Counted from the first letter of the stretch, positions 23,715 through 35,402 are shown. The stretch is 64,000 nt of DNA from Mucidula mucida (GCA_015501055.1 JADNYV010000109.1:1-64000), one strand, 5' to 3'. The notes: generated by a model from the sequence alone, not told the origin. Numbers and translations are program-made.

Positions 23715-24390
23715 ATGAACCTCTACCTCTCCACGTCGGATACCGCCATCAATACCCTCTATACTTCCTCTGATGGTACTGTCCTCTACAAAACGCATAC
23801 TCCGACAAAATTAAGCGGCAAGACGACGACGACGATCAGTCGCGCGGTACCCAGCGATATCCCCATGCGCGAGGGCGAGAGCGCATTAGAGCAAATCGGC
23901 GAACAACGCTTTGCCCTGCTTGCTCAGATTGACTGGAGACTCATATCGCCTACGATCATTCGCTTTGGTGGGAAAGAAGTCGAAGCGTCGTCGTATCTGC
24001 TTAAAGATGGCGCAGGCTGGGGCTGGTATACCAAGTGCGTCGTTCATTTTCGATCGATGGTTTTCCGAGTCATCAAAACGTCTAGAAACAGAGTGTTCAC
24101 TGGCCCAGATGGAAAGGAATACAAGTGGATCCTTCACAATGATTCCAAGGCGAGTTATAGTTGTTGGCTTATCAGTGAAGCTCATTCGAAAGCAGCTCGT
24201 CACGAACGACGCCTCACAAAGGCCAATCGCGGTATACCATCGTAAACACCACGGTTACTTTCACCCAAAGCGGGAGGCATTTCTGGAGGTGTTGCCGCAA
24301 GCTGAGCATATGCTTGACATTGTGCTCATAACCTATGTTTTCGTGGAGAAGATACGCAAAGAGAATGAGGAGGCCGCCGCCACGGTATGA
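23715..24390 (+). CDS. DUF6593 domain protein
   Basis: Exons 23715-24034, 24086-24149 and 24196-24390 give 192 residues of the basidiomycete DUF6593 family. It has an N-terminal strand-rich part (MNLYLSTSDTAINTLYTSSD), a central NRVFTGPDGKEYKW core and the C-terminal QRPIAVYHRKHHGYF...LDIVLITYVFVEKIRKENE. The raw frame also continues through the second exon into a stop at 24245, which would lose the conserved C-terminus. The last intron uses a GC donor (AAG|gcgagt, 24150-24195). The fold resembles a small beta barrel of tubby-like type in related proteins; function is unknown. No signal peptide or membrane span is present. Confidence 0.85.
24150..24195 (+). other. GC-AG intron in the DUF6593 gene
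   Basis: Removal joins NDSK to LVTNDASQRPIAVY, restoring the conserved C-terminal half. The donor is AAG|gcgagt and the acceptor aagcag. No GT donor gives this frame. Confidence 0.75.
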
Positions 24391-24790
24391 TTCTTGGCCA
24401 GGAATCCTGCAAGTTTAATTTCCTCGGATGTATTTATGAAGGAGAATGTATTTAAGTTGGAAGTTGTACAGCTATACCGATAGAGGACCATCCTTTTTTC
24501 AAATTGAGAACAGAAATTGCCCGAAACAGGCCATGTTAGAACGAACGGGTCTTCAGGTTCGCAGTCCCAATCCGGCAGTCCATCACCATCATCCGACGAC
24601 CACTGCAAGCTAAACTGCAATCTACGACTGCGTCAGAACACTAATTTGCCTTACATCTAACCCCGAGCCCACCCTCAGGCAAGAGTCGATTTCGCCGAGA
24701 AACCCAGCTATTGCCCCCTTGCTTACTCTAACGGTTCGCAGGCTCAACAGTCTTTGACACGTTGATCATACCGCATTCACATCACTCAGC
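24391..24790. other. Intergenic region, nothing recognised
   Basis: About 400 bp between tandem plus-strand genes. It should hold the terminator of the DUF6593 gene and the promoter of the oxidoreductase; no clear TATA box is seen. Confidence 0.45.
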
Positions 24791-26252
24791 ATGCTCTTAA
24801 CAATAACTCGTGCTCTTTCTTCTCTATTCTCAATGCTTTCGCGGATCTACAAGGTTACAAACTTCGTGCACGCTCGCCACAGCCACTGACATGTATCCTG
24901 TGCACGCTCTAGATGCTGTTCCCGCCCGTCGCCCGCGCTCACGCCAGTGGGACACCTCTCAGATTTGGGATACTGGGAGCGGCGAACATTGCACCACAGG
25001 CTCTGATTCTCCCAGCGAAGAGCCATCCTGAGGTCGTGGTTTACGCGGTTGCTGCCCGAAATCGTGCGCGCGCTGAGGCGTTCGCCAAGAAGCATGAAAT
25101 TCCGAAGGTGCATGCGGATTATCAAGGTTAGTACTGTTGTGGAGAAGTTTGGATTCATGTACTGATAGACGGGGGGCGTCTGTAGCACTGCTTGACGATC
25201 CTGACGTTGATGTCGTTTATAATCCGGTTCGTCGTGTTGGTAATGTGCTAACCACGTTCTGATTGTCTCTAGCTTCCGAATGGACTGCATTATGAATGGA
25301 CCATGAAAGCCTTGATAGCAGGAAAGCACGTTTTGCTGGAGAAACCGTCTGCGAATACGGCTGAAGAAACGCGCGCTATGTTTGAATTGGCAGAGAAGAA
25401 AGGTCTAGTTTTGCTCGAGGCTTTCCATTATCGGTGAGCTCAGAGATAGATAGCCCATTCTTCTTGAGTTCACGACGACTATAGCTTCCACCCTGCCATC
25501 CAGCGTCTCAAAGCTATCATTGTTAGCAATGAACTCGGCAAGGTCAAGAGCATCACGACGCGCATGTGGGCTCCCACGAGGTTGGCATTTTCAGAGGACG
25601 ACATCAGATTTGATTTCGCGCTGGGTGGAGGTGCTCTTATGGACATGGGCTGCTACGCGTTGAACAGCATGCGCTTCCTTGCGTCCCCATTCGAAAACAC
25701 GGCGGTGTCGCCTACAGAGGTCATCGCCGCCTCCTCAATCGCGCTTGTGAAACCTCAAGTGGATAGGGGCACTACAGCCACTCTCGCGTTCCCCAATGAC
25801 ATTGTGGGGACACTAACCGCCGATTTGAACGTTCCGTTTCGGGACGGGATTTCTATGACGGCGAGCGTTGTATGCGAAGGTGGCGAAGCGGAGTTGTTCA
25901 ATTTCGTATTACCTACTGTCTACCACACGATCACGGTCAAGAAGGATGGGCAAGTGCGTAAGGAGAAGGCTTATGTGCCAGGATACAAGGATGGCGTGAA
26001 GGGGAAGGGTGAGGACTGGTGGTCGACGTATCGGTATCAGCTCGAGACATTCGTGGATAGGCTGAAAGGACGCGATACGGGAAAGGAAGTTGCGTGGGTG
26101 ACAATGGAGGATTCTATCGCGAACATTGAATGGATTGAGAAGATTTATGAAAAGGTGAGCAGTATACACTGGCTGACTTCGAGACGCTGACTCTGTCTTA
26201 GTCGGGGCTTGGGTCGCGGCCGAAATCGACATATGTACCTCCAGCTTTGTAG
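24791..26252 (+). CDS. Gfo/Idh/MocA oxidoreductase, dimeric dihydrodiol / D-xylose dehydrogenase type
   Basis: Six exons give 399 residues. After a 20-residue hydrophobic start, LRFGILGAANIAPQAL is the NADP-binding glycine loop. LEKPSANTAEE holds the conserved EKP lysine, and GGGALMDMGCYALNSMRF is the signature of the dihydrodiol/D-xylose dehydrogenase branch. The C-terminus ends STYVPPAL. Introns are at 24854-24912, 25127-25185, 25227-25272, 25434-25484 and 26155-26201. The reaction is probably NADP-linked oxidation of a sugar or trans-dihydrodiol; which one cannot be told from sequence. Fungal members of this branch are common and usually occur as several paralogues. Confidence 0.9.
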
Positions 26253-26301
26253 CTTACCATAGGCGGGGTACTCGGAGGTAGGGTCCGCGGGATCAAAGCG
26301 G

Positions 26302-26359
26302 AGGGGCGTGAGAAGATTATATAATCGTTGAGTCATATTGATTCCGCGGGTATAAAAGG
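26302..26359 (+). promoter_or_regulatory. Stress-type promoter of the HSP20 gene (STRE and TATA box)
   Basis: An AGGGG stress response element occurs near 26302 and a good TATA box (tataaaag) at 26352-26359, 38 bp before the HSP20 start codon. The combination fits an inducible chaperone promoter. No clean heat shock element is visible in the 145 bp between this gene and its neighbour. Confidence 0.5.
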
Positions 26360-26396
26360 CGACTCGGAGCCAAAAATGGGTTAGTTCCGCCCCGCC

Positions 26397-27538
26397 ATGT
26401 CGTGGAATCAATATCCAGATGAATATTCGACGCCTCCAACACCGCGTGATTTCCCTCAGTGGGAGGTTCTCGACCAGCAGCAACACCAGCCACAAGCACA
26501 AGGCTCTCAACTGCCTCAGCAAGATGTTCTCCAGCCATCGCCCTTAACTCCGTCGCATACGCCCTTATATGCACAGCATCTCCAACTTGATCAACAAGAA
26601 CAGTTTGTGCCCAGCCAGGCCTCCCCAGTTGATGACCTTGAAATCCGTCTGCATCCCCTCTCACAGCCTCCGGTGGTACACGACAGGTCAGCCTCCGACT
26701 TGTCGCTGCCGATGGACCAATGACTCTGTTCTATAGTTCAGCTGAGGCGTCCTCTAGCCGCGGAGGACCGACTCTGCGGACGAGTCCACCCAGAACGCGT
26801 GCCCAGCAACGCATGCATCCGTATACGCGTCCTGAGACCGCAGCAGGCGGTCCCAGTAGTAATACTCGCCAACGCCAGCATCAACAGCAACAGAGACATA
26901 CTCAGTCTCCCATACGCTTCATTCAACAACTCCCACCGCCTCCAATCATCACAAGACCTACCACCCGACGATCGTACGTTGCTGACTTCTCCCCGATACC
27001 TTCATTCATCGAAAGATAGGTCCCCATTGGCGTCTACATCCGCAACCAGAGAACAAGCGCATCCCTTGCCGCAAGCCCCTTCTTCACGACTCTTGGCGAT
27101 ACGTTTGGACTGGCGCTATGATCCAGTTGCCCAGACGCTCACCGCGTATCTTGAAATGCCTGGTGTTAAGCGTGAAGATATTAGAGTGACCTTGTCGACT
27201 TGTTTCTACAACAGAACGAAGCAAGTTACCGTGACTGCATCCAGACTGCCTCCCTTCCCTGGTGCTGTGTCTTCGAGAGACGCAATTCCAGGGCGGGAGT
27301 TTTTTTGGATCGAAGGCAAGTATGGAGAATGCAGACGCTCGCTTACGGTTTCCGCGGAATGCAAAGTACGCCGAATCACCTCGCAATACCTCCATTCGTG
27401 CTGCGAGATGTAACTGACTTTTGTTTTTCGCAGCCTGACGACATCGAGGCGCGACTGGAAGATGGTCTTCTTCTGTTGAGGATAAACTGCGGTCCGCCCG
27501 ATGACAAGAATGAGGTCTTTCCTATACCTCTTCGATGA
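26397..27538 (+). CDS. HSP20 / alpha-crystallin domain small heat shock protein
   Basis: Four exons (26397-26686, 26737-26973, 27020-27365, 27434-27538) give 325 residues, about twice the usual small heat shock protein. The first ~190 residues are a Gln/Pro-rich disordered region (many Q and QQ runs). The C-terminal third is an alpha-crystallin domain: LDWRYDPVAQTLTAYLEMPG, VKREDIRVTL, KYGECRRSLTV and the end LEDGLLLLRINCGPP. A terminal IPL close to the C-terminus is the I-x-I/L-like motif used for oligomer assembly. Such proteins hold unfolding clients in the cytosol. The second acceptor (27019) was chosen because the earlier AG gives an immediate stop. A TATA box and STRE precede the gene. 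Confidence 0.88.
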
Positions 27539-28213
27539 GGAGCGTGAACGTTTGTGAGTCTTTCAGCGTAAGTCATCCCTCAAAAGCAAGACAGCCCCAT
27601 TCCTTTTTTTTTTTGGCAACAATTAAGACTCCTTGGTAATGGTCCAAGTGACGACAACTGTGTGTGGTATGCGTTAGGCTTTGCTCTGCACGGACATGAT
27701 TATATATCCGTATTATTATATCACATAGAATACCTGAACTACTGTAGCTTAGCGCCGTCGCATTGTTTTCTTGCTTTCGAATATCGTGACAATGGATTTT
27801 TCTTTCTCATTGGTGTCAAGTCCTCCTTAGTCTCTGCCTTGAAACGATTACTAACTTCCAAGCTCGACCGTTGGAATGCATTCAAAACCGGTTATCTCAA
27901 CTCTCTGAAGAGAGCAAGATGAGACTTTGTTTTCGCTGCTTCGAGGAGTGGGGCGCTCGTTTTCTTTGCACTTCGGCAAGATGATGCTGCGCTGCTGTCC
28001 CATATCGATGAATGAACCCAATCGGTTCATCTCCTTACCTTTATCGTAGTTCAACTTGTGTTTTAGCCTTGTATGCTACTGGGATATTTGCGCGCCGTGT
28101 TATTCGCACACACAAGTCCCGCCCTCACACATACGAAAGCGTATAGCATCTAAAACATGACATTCATAAAAAGGCATACAAACATATCGCTCCACCGTCC
28201 TCGTCTATAATCT
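27539..28213. other. Convergent 3' region, nothing recognised
   Basis: The HSP20 gene and a minus-strand unknown gene converge. The stretch is A/T-rich, contains a T11 run near 27604, and shows no supported open frame. Confidence 0.5.
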
Positions 28214-29193
28214 CTATGAGATCTCCACTGTCTCCGGTATAAGCCAATGCTCCAATCTATCCGCCGGCTGGAACGACCACTGCCCCAGCCGAACATGGTG
28301 CGGCGCGCGCACATTCAGGAACTCATGAAAGACGTAGTCTCTCTTCATCACGTTCTCCATGACTACGTATCGGATATCAATTGACGACGACACACACAAA
28401 ACAAAGGACGCACCTTGTACCATCTCCGCGTTGGTGGAGACGGACACAGTGCACTTCTCCACGCGTTCTTTGAGGTACTTGGGCAGGTTGAGACGATAGA
28501 GGTGTCTAGTCCCGTTCGCGGTCTGGAGTATCCACATGAAGCGTGCCTGTGAGAGCGTGAATTCCTGACTCCCAGAGCCGGGGAGGAGCACGGTCTTTGA
28601 TGAACTGTGGCGGTGGTGGTTGAGGTGGACGAATTCAGTCACTGGGGTCGGGGCAGGTCAAGGCATGAGAGGAGAAAAGGAAGACATAATGCTCACTCCA
28701 TTCTTTCAGGCGCGCAATGTGGTGTATCTCAGCGTCGAGAATGTAAAGGTCTATATGAGTATATATATGAAATTGAGCATGGTGGTGGAATACATAACAG
28801 AACACGTACAATCCCGAAAGTCTGCCCATGTCCTGACGTCGCTCTCGGGATAGCGGAGGTCAGCGACCACGGAGCGGAATATGGACCAGGCGACGTTCAC
28901 GTTGGTAATGCTTCCGTCGGGGTACTCGATCATTGAGTCGGATTCGTCGCGTCCTGCATTGGCGTATTCCCACAGGTCAACTGTTTTCGCGACCGTCAGT
29001 TTTGGGGTAGGGAGGGAGGGAGGAGGAGTGGCGCACCAAAGGCGGACATAAGGTCGGTGTAGCGAGTGCCCTTTGTTTGGGCCCAGGAGAGGTAGCATTC
29101 GAGGAGGTATTGCTGTGTGTCGGCCTGTTACACGTAAGTGGGCGTGGTAGCGGGGGGAGTAAGGGAGGGTTTTACCAAAGCGTAAGTGGGCAT
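28214..29193 (-). CDS. Conserved-looking fungal protein of unknown function
   Basis: I do not recognise the family. Six exons, each with clean GT-AG ends and frame continuity, give about 235 residues beginning MPTYALADTQQYLLECYLSW and ending WLIPETVEIS. The sequence is mixed alpha/beta with normal composition. Motifs include GSITNVNVAWSIFRSVVADLRYP, ILDAEIHHIARLKEW, LSQARFMWILQTANGTRHLYRLNLP and a C-terminal LGQWSFQPADRLEHWLIP. No signal peptide, membrane helix or enzyme motif is visible. The consistent splicing across five introns makes it a real gene. A cytosolic role is likely by default. Confidence 0.7.
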
Positions 29194-29758
29194 GAGAGGA
29201 GATGGTGGAGGTGGGGAAAGAGTCTCAAAAGAGGCCGAGATTGAGAACAAGTCACAATGAATTGGTTGGCGCTGCTGTTATTGTTGCTCCCGACGGTCGT
29301 GAGACAAACGGGTTTCGCCCATTGTCTGTATCTGGAGCGGGTTCAGCGTAACATTGCTTATACTGCAGTCTAGGCGACGGGCAATATGTTCGTACCGACA
29401 CGAGGCAGCTTTATAGCTTGCACGTGGTTGTTAGTGAACCAAGGCCGTCCGGCCATTGCCGAGGCGCCTTGAAGCTGACCTCGATCATGAAAGGTGTGTT
29501 TTTATCAAAAGTTGGAGGTGCAGTTGCTCATTATTGTTCCCAAGTTTCATTGTAATAGATTTGCAAAGCAATGTTTTTCGAAACATATCAGCACACAGGA
29601 AGCGGTCCGACGCGACTCTTCTCCAAGGCTTCCACGATCTACTTTTGTCTCTCATAGATCATATGAGTTCAACGTTCCACCTCACCTGGTGCATACAACG
29701 GCCCGCTCCTCTCTTATAATCTCAGAATCATGACCGTTTCTTACTCGACCTACTGATC
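29194..29758. other. Divergent promoter region
   Basis: About 565 bp between the unknown minus-strand gene and the carboxylesterase. No gene, RNA or repeat is recognised. Confidence 0.5.
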
Positions 29759-32010
29759 ATGAATCTAGTCCTTGTCACCCTGATATCCCTCTTCTCCTTT
29801 GCTCGCGGAATTACCTCGCCAGTCGTGGACCTAGGCTATGTCGCATACGGCGGAAATACCACCTCCCCATCCGGCGCGCAAAACGGGCCTGTCGTATTCT
29901 ACGGGAATATCGCGTATGCACAGCCCCCAGTTGGCGACCTCCGATGGAGAGCGCCGCGGAGGCTGGATGAACGACCGACAAAAGAACGTAAAGTAGTGGA
30001 TGCTCGCAATTGGGGATCAGCGTGTCTCCAGGGGCCGGCGGCTCTTGGTGTTGGGTCGGAAGGTAGTAAAGAATCAATCACATAGGGTAGGACTCACAGA
30101 GAAGGACCTAGACTGCCTTACTCTGAATATATGGACGCCCTCCAATATCTCACAAAACGCCTCTCTTCCCGTGGCGTTCTACATACACGTTCGTCCCTCC
30201 TTCCTACTATCCCAACCTCACTCCATTCGATATAGGGAGGCGGTTTTTACGCAAACGTACATTTCCCTTCCTTCTCGCGTCAATCCAATAACCCACACCC
30301 ACCCCAGGCCCCAAGAGCATTCCCCTTATACGACTGGGTCGCGCAAAATCCCCAGATAATCGGCGTCTCCGTCACATACCGCCTCGCACTCTTAGGCTTC
30401 CTCGGCGGCGCCGCCGTAGAACACGACGGTGACCTCAACGTCGGTCTTCTAGACCAACGAGCGGCCTTGGAATGGGTGCAGCGCCACATTCATCGCTTCG
30501 GCGGTGATCCTGGGCGCGTGACGGTATATGGCGAAAGTGCGGGCGGCGCGAGTGTTTTGATGCAGATTACTGCGTATGGAGGCATGCCTTTTCTTCTTCT
30601 GTTTAGATGGGTGGTGTTTGTGTTTACGGGTTGCAAGGTGCTCGGCCTGTGCCATTCCAGAGGGCTGTAGCGCAATCGATAGGATACGGACCAACGCGTT
30701 TGCAGGACGAGGTCGAGGAAGGATTTTGTGCGTGTTTTCTATGCAATTGCTTCATCACCTAGATTATTGCAGTAAATGTGACGAAGCTAGTCGGATGTCC
30801 ACCATCGGGCAACGAAACGATGCCTTGTCTGCGGAATGCATCTCTCGGTGAGAACTCCCACTATCCTTCAATCAGCTGTGGTTGCTGACGGGTCGTGTAC
30901 AAAGCCGCCATCGTGAACGCCACCAACGGGCTCTCGACTAATTCGCCTTCGCCCTTCGCCCCAGTCATAGAAGGCCCAGGAGGCTTCATGCCCGGTCTTC
31001 CTTCTCGTTTGATCAGAGCAGGGAATTACACCCCCGTGGATTTCATTGGCGGACATTGCAGCGGAGACGGGAACACATTTGTCGGGGGCTCCCCCGATGA
31101 GTTTGTGACCGATGATGATATCAAACGGATAGTGTTTAGTCGGTATCCTGCTACTGTGAGTGCTTGGGAGTTATCCCATGGATTGTTCAATTGAATCGCC
31201 GTCTCTAGACAAAGGAGACGATTGATGCGGGTATGGCGTTGTATCCTCCACCAGATGCCGTAGGAAGTCCGTTCGGGACGCAATATGACCGCGCTAGTGC
31301 GATAGCTGGTGATATTGTTTTCACCTGTCTGTGCGTCTGTTGGGTTCGCACTGTTGTCGAGTGGTCCTGATTCACTACAGGGATTGGTATGTTGCGGAAA
31401 CTATGCGGCAGAGGGGCGGAACGAGGGTGTATTTCTATGAGTAGGTCGATGGCGAATAACAGACGCCTATTGACACTACACAGGTGGAATGCGCCGGATC
31501 CCGTACTTTACCAATCCCGCCCATATCTTGGAGCCATGCATACCTCTGATTTATACTTCTTGTTTGACGGTATGTTCACATCCCACCACGAAGTTTCGCG
31601 TATGATTCCCTTTGCTTAGGTACCAAGTGAGCTTACTGTGAATTGGAGATTGGCAAGGCTTAATGAGAATGCAGTTCGCTGGGTAACGCGGAAAACTCGT
31701 TTACGCCTTTCAACAGTGTGAGTCCCAAATGTGTGCGATAGAGGTTACTTACTGTGAGTAGAGCGAAAAGCTGTTATCACAGGAAGCTATTGGCTATTGG
31801 ACGTCGATGACAACAACTGGCGATCCGTCCTCTGATAAATTGGCAGAAGCACCGGTATGGGAGAGCTATGAAGTTGGTCGACGACGATTGATTATAACGC
31901 GGGGCAATGACATGCATTCAGCGTCAGCGATGGGGCAGTTTACAGAAGAGTTGTCGAAGCGTTGTAGGTATTGGATGTCTGAAGGAGTTACAGCAGAGAC
32001 AAGGGTGTAA
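29759..32010 (+). CDS. Secreted type-B carboxylesterase/lipase
   Basis: The protein opens with a signal peptide ([17 protein letters not shown]) and follows the alpha/beta hydrolase carboxylesterase plan: [32 protein letters not shown], the oxyanion GGGF, and the nucleophile serine in [20 protein letters not shown] and [10 protein letters not shown] follow, the latter with the catalytic His. At least ten introns are needed; one has a GC donor (30582-30637) and one small exon encodes only GGGFYAN. The C-terminal part, [26 protein letters not shown], is typical of fungal lipases of this class. It likely hydrolyses ester bonds of lipids or aryl esters outside the cell. Only 75 bp separate its stop from the next start codon. 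Confidence 0.92.
30582..30637 (+). other. GC-AG intron in the carboxylesterase gene
   Basis: The donor GGAG|gcatgcc and acceptor ttgcaag join QITAYGG to [15 protein letters not shown] in frame. This is the standard continuation after the GESAGG segment in the family. Confidence 0.65.
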
Positions 32011-32085
32011 ACTGTAGTACTTGGTTGAAAGAAAGAGAAGCCTAGGGTTAGGTTTGATTCCCACGCTGACTCTACATCTCCCACC

Positions 32086-32863
32086 ATGTCTGGCACAACC
32101 GAAGAGTAAGTGATACGGGTCCATCAAGACGATTGCTTATAGGGTATGCAGGCCTACCAAGAAAACGCGACCGCGCCTAGACCGCAAAGTGTTCGGACTC
32201 GTTCTGGGCACACTCCAAAAGGCGTCGCATGAAGACAAACTGCACCGCGCGTCCGACGCCGCGAAAAAGCGGCAGCAGCTCGAAACCCGGCTCGCCTCCA
32301 AGCTGCGCAGCGAAACTGCGGTGGTGCGGCGCAAGGAGGACGCGCGGCGGGACAAGACGACGGCTCTACGCAAGGAAGAGGAATGGGGCGTGCGAGACAG
32401 CGTGGCCAAGCAACGGCGGAAGCGTCTGCCTCTGCTCGCTGGATTCCTCTGCACCGCCGGCGACGACCTCCAAGTAAAACGCGGCCATCCGCCGCCGGTG
32501 TATTATCTCCCAAAGGTGCTATTATCAGAGCAGGAGGACGTGCTGGCCCGGCGGCGGCATGAAGCACAGGACGCTGCGGAGCGAGAGTGGGCGGCATTTG
32601 CGGCTGAGAAGGAGGCGGGCATACGGGAGATCGAGGACCTGAGGCGCAAGGTGAGTGAGGCTGAAAAGGCCGAAAGGGAGGACGACAAGGAGAGCATGGA
32701 CGTCGATATGGATGCAAACAAGGTTGATGATCATGAGCCTCCCGCGGAAGAGAAAAAGGCGGACGAGCAGCCCGAGTCCCTCCCCGATCCAGATCCGCCT
32801 GCGGTACCCGAGAGAAAGGACGAACCGATGCAGGCTGCTGACGAGGATGAGGTTGAATATTAA
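32086..32863 (+). CDS. Pinin/SDK/MemA-domain protein
   Basis: Two exons (32086-32105, 32152-32863) give 243 residues. The core KKTRPRLDRKVFGLVLGTLQK is the pinin/SDK/memA signature, followed by long Lys/Arg/Glu-rich coiled coil (about residues 30-175). A VYYLPKVLLSEQEDVLARRRHEAQ segment and an acidic tail rich in Asp, Glu and Pro complete it. Animal pinin acts in nuclear speckles in splicing and exon-junction biology; a nuclear RNA-processing role is inferred here. The first exon is only 20 bases of coding sequence. Start was chosen for its good context (caccATGTC). Confidence 0.88.
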
Positions 32864-33772
32864 TGTATGTAATGTATCACCATTCACTTGACTTTATGAT
32901 ATTGAATCTCCCGTCAAAAGTACATTTACAACACCACACGTAACATCTTAGCTTTCCTTTGCGTTGTTGAGCGAGTTTCGGACCTCCGTCAAGCTCAGAG
33001 GCGCGGATCTCAGAAGGACCCCAAAGCTTGCAAGTTATGTGACAGACCGTATTGCGCAAGACGGAAGCTCTTCCAGTTGCATCCAAGCCTCGCCCCTTCA
33101 GCTCGGTACATATCGCTCTCCGTTGGATGCTGACCACATTCTCTCCACAAAATCGTGCGTTCGCCCCGTTCGCAGAGTATTCATTACCCAATATCATCTA
33201 CATCTGCACGACCTCCGAGGATGGTAACACCAAGAGAAGGTAAGAGTCCTGTCGTGCATCCTCTCCTTTCTATACTCTTTCTCGTTACTGCTGTGGCGTA
33301 AAAATGAAGAAGATATGCATCCGTAGAAACTCATTAAAATCAACCATCTATCGCATTAGAGTAGGCGCTGATTATCAACTGTTTTTCACGCGACCCACCA
33401 CGAAATGTCCAACTTGTTTAAAGCTTGGAGAACCATGTTAACCAACCACAACCTTTGCCAGTACTGCAAGAGAATAGAACTCTGCGCAATAGACGACAGG
33501 ATGTAGTGACCAGACACATGGTCTTCCCAGATTTCAAGGCAATATGTAGATAGATTGAATGACCTTCGTCAACGAACATCATTCAAAAGCGTACACAATG
33601 GCTATGAAGATACAACAACAAGAAAAGAAAAAAGTTCAAGTCCAGGTCCATTTACACAACCCTCAATCCCTATTCACACCCCAATCAAACATACCGGACC
33701 TTCTCCTGAACATGTGGCGCAAGCGCCGCCTGCGAAAACAAAAAAAAAAAAAAATCAGCGCCCATCCCACAA
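32864..33772. other. Convergent 3' region, nothing recognised
   Basis: About 0.9 kb between the pinin-like gene and the phosphatase-like gene. Open frames on both strands near 32950-33240 do not resemble a family and lack coherent splice sites. An A14 run lies near 33742. Confidence 0.45.
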
Positions 33773-35402
33773 TCAAGAAATCCACGGCACCCCATCCCCG
33801 TCCCTCGGATAACGGTACTCATATATAGACCCATAGTCACTCACCTCTTCGCCAACAAGCTGCAACCGCCTCTTCTTCTCCGCGCGCCTCTTCCTCAACC
33901 GCGCAAATCCAAACGCAAACATCCCCACAAACAGCAACAGCGCCAACACCGCACCCATCATGCCCGTCTCCTGCTCCGACATCGTCTCAATAACGCCCTT
34001 GCCGCCGCACACGTCCTTCCAGTGCTTGTTGTTCATGATCTGCGCGCCCTGCGTCTTGTAGATGAACTCGGTCAACGGAATGTCGCTCTTGTGGCCCAAG
34101 ACGTGGACCGTCTCAAAGTCACCCTCCGTGCCGTTGCGGAACTTGAAGCGCAAAAAGTCGCGAAGGTCGGGAGGCGAACCGCGGCGGAGCTCGATGGCAA
34201 GAGCCGAAGCATAATCCGCTGAAAACAATTCAATGTTTGAACCGATTTGATGATGGTATACGCACGGAAACCACTCAAAGTCTTTCCACTCTCCGTAACG
34301 GTCTCCGCCATGTGGAACAGACTGATGAACGGCTGATAGGTCGTCTCGACAAGCATGAATTGGAGAGGATCATCATTAAAGGCGATGCGCTCGAGACTCT
34401 TGAGGACGATACGGAGCAGCGTGCGGCCAGCAACTAACAAAGGCGTTGAACAAACGACGTGAAAAACAAAAAAAGTAAGACATACCGTTTCCAATGCCAT
34501 TCATGTGGGAGTCGCTGAAAACCTTGTCCTCGTGCCAGTTGGCAAGGCCGCGGGCAGTTTCAGCCAACGTGGGCGGCAGACGGTACGCGTACGTTTGATT
34601 GTACGTCAGCTGGGTGTTCACAAAGTCGTAGAGCTGTGAAAGTAGTGTCAAGTCTCACAAATGGCGCACAGTATCGCACTCACGTTCCACTACGCGCAAG
34701 ATGAGTACAACACTTAGAATAATAGTGATCGACTTACGATGTTGTTCATGCTTAGTTCTCTGCCAAAGACGTAATCTTTGACACTGTCAAAGAATGGCTG
34801 GGCCTTCTTGTGCATGCCCTTGAAGTCTTCCGAATCCTTGAACGCTTTGACGTGCTTTTGGAACGCGGGGCAGTCGGTCCAACTCTCCAAGGACCGGTCG
34901 TTCGAGGGCTCCACAGTTTCCACTATAACTCAATTAGCTGCTGTTTCTACAAGGAAAAGGACAAAAGAGATGTGCACCGGGAACATATTGGTAGCCGCCT
35001 AAAGGCGCGATGACTTCACGTCCATCAGCCAAGGTGATGCGGTTCTTGGTTGTGGGCGGGAAGAGCCCTTGAAGAAGAGCGATAGCGGAATCAAAGACAA
35101 CGGTGCCCTCGCCACCTGCTTTGACTTTTACCTTCACCTCGTGGTTGTCCACCACGTCGGCGGACATGCCCGCAATGTACGAGGCCGACGCAGGGGCGAG
35201 ATACGTCTCGCGCAGGAGCGCACCCAACGCGTGAGATTGCACCTGTGCACTCGTCAGCCAGTAATCCTTGTTAATAGCAGACGCGTACTTCGCCTAGAGG
35301 AGTCGTCTCCGTAGTCGCGCCCTTGTACGATTCTGGGTCCTGGAAGAACTCGACGCGGTCCCCATTGCGGGTGATAACGATGACACCGAGAACAGAGCTC
35401 AT
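33773..35402 (-). CDS. Histidine-acid-phosphatase-like membrane protein lacking the catalytic His
   Basis: The protein aligns in plan with fungal branch-2 histidine acid phosphatases: VIVITRNGDRVEFFQDP at the start, GGEGTVVFDSAIALLQGLFPP, GGYQYVPVETVEPSNDRSLESW, and LVETTYQPFISLFHM. ELRRGSPPDLRDFLRFKFRNGTE and HVLGHKSDIPL follow. It then has one membrane helix (AVLALLLFVGMFAFGFARL) with a basic cytosolic tail. The usual active-site RHGxRxP reads RNGDRVE, so the phosphohistidine nucleophile is missing, and no signal peptide is seen before it. A 6-base exon coding Trp-Asn (34684-34689) is required between introns, matching a W-N pair I remember from relatives. It may be a membrane sensor or adaptor rather than an enzyme; that is inference. 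Confidence 0.8.
34684..34689 (-). other. 6-nt micro-exon (Trp-Asn)
   Basis: Between a cgcgtag acceptor and a gtgagtg donor stand only the six bases tggaac. Including them joins LSMNNI-WN-LYDFVNTQL with phase 0 on both sides. Skipping them would remove two residues without breaking the frame, so inclusion rests on the family pattern and the perfect splice signals. Confidence 0.6.

Noticed and set aside
23715..24245. DUF6593 gene as one uninterrupted 176-residue frame
   Set aside because: That reading loses the conserved C-terminal block; introns at 24035-24085 and 24150-24195 restore the family layout.
32964..33227. Possible coat-protein or unknown gene downstream of pinin
   Set aside because: Attempts to match it to coatomer or other families failed and no intron or start pattern supports it.
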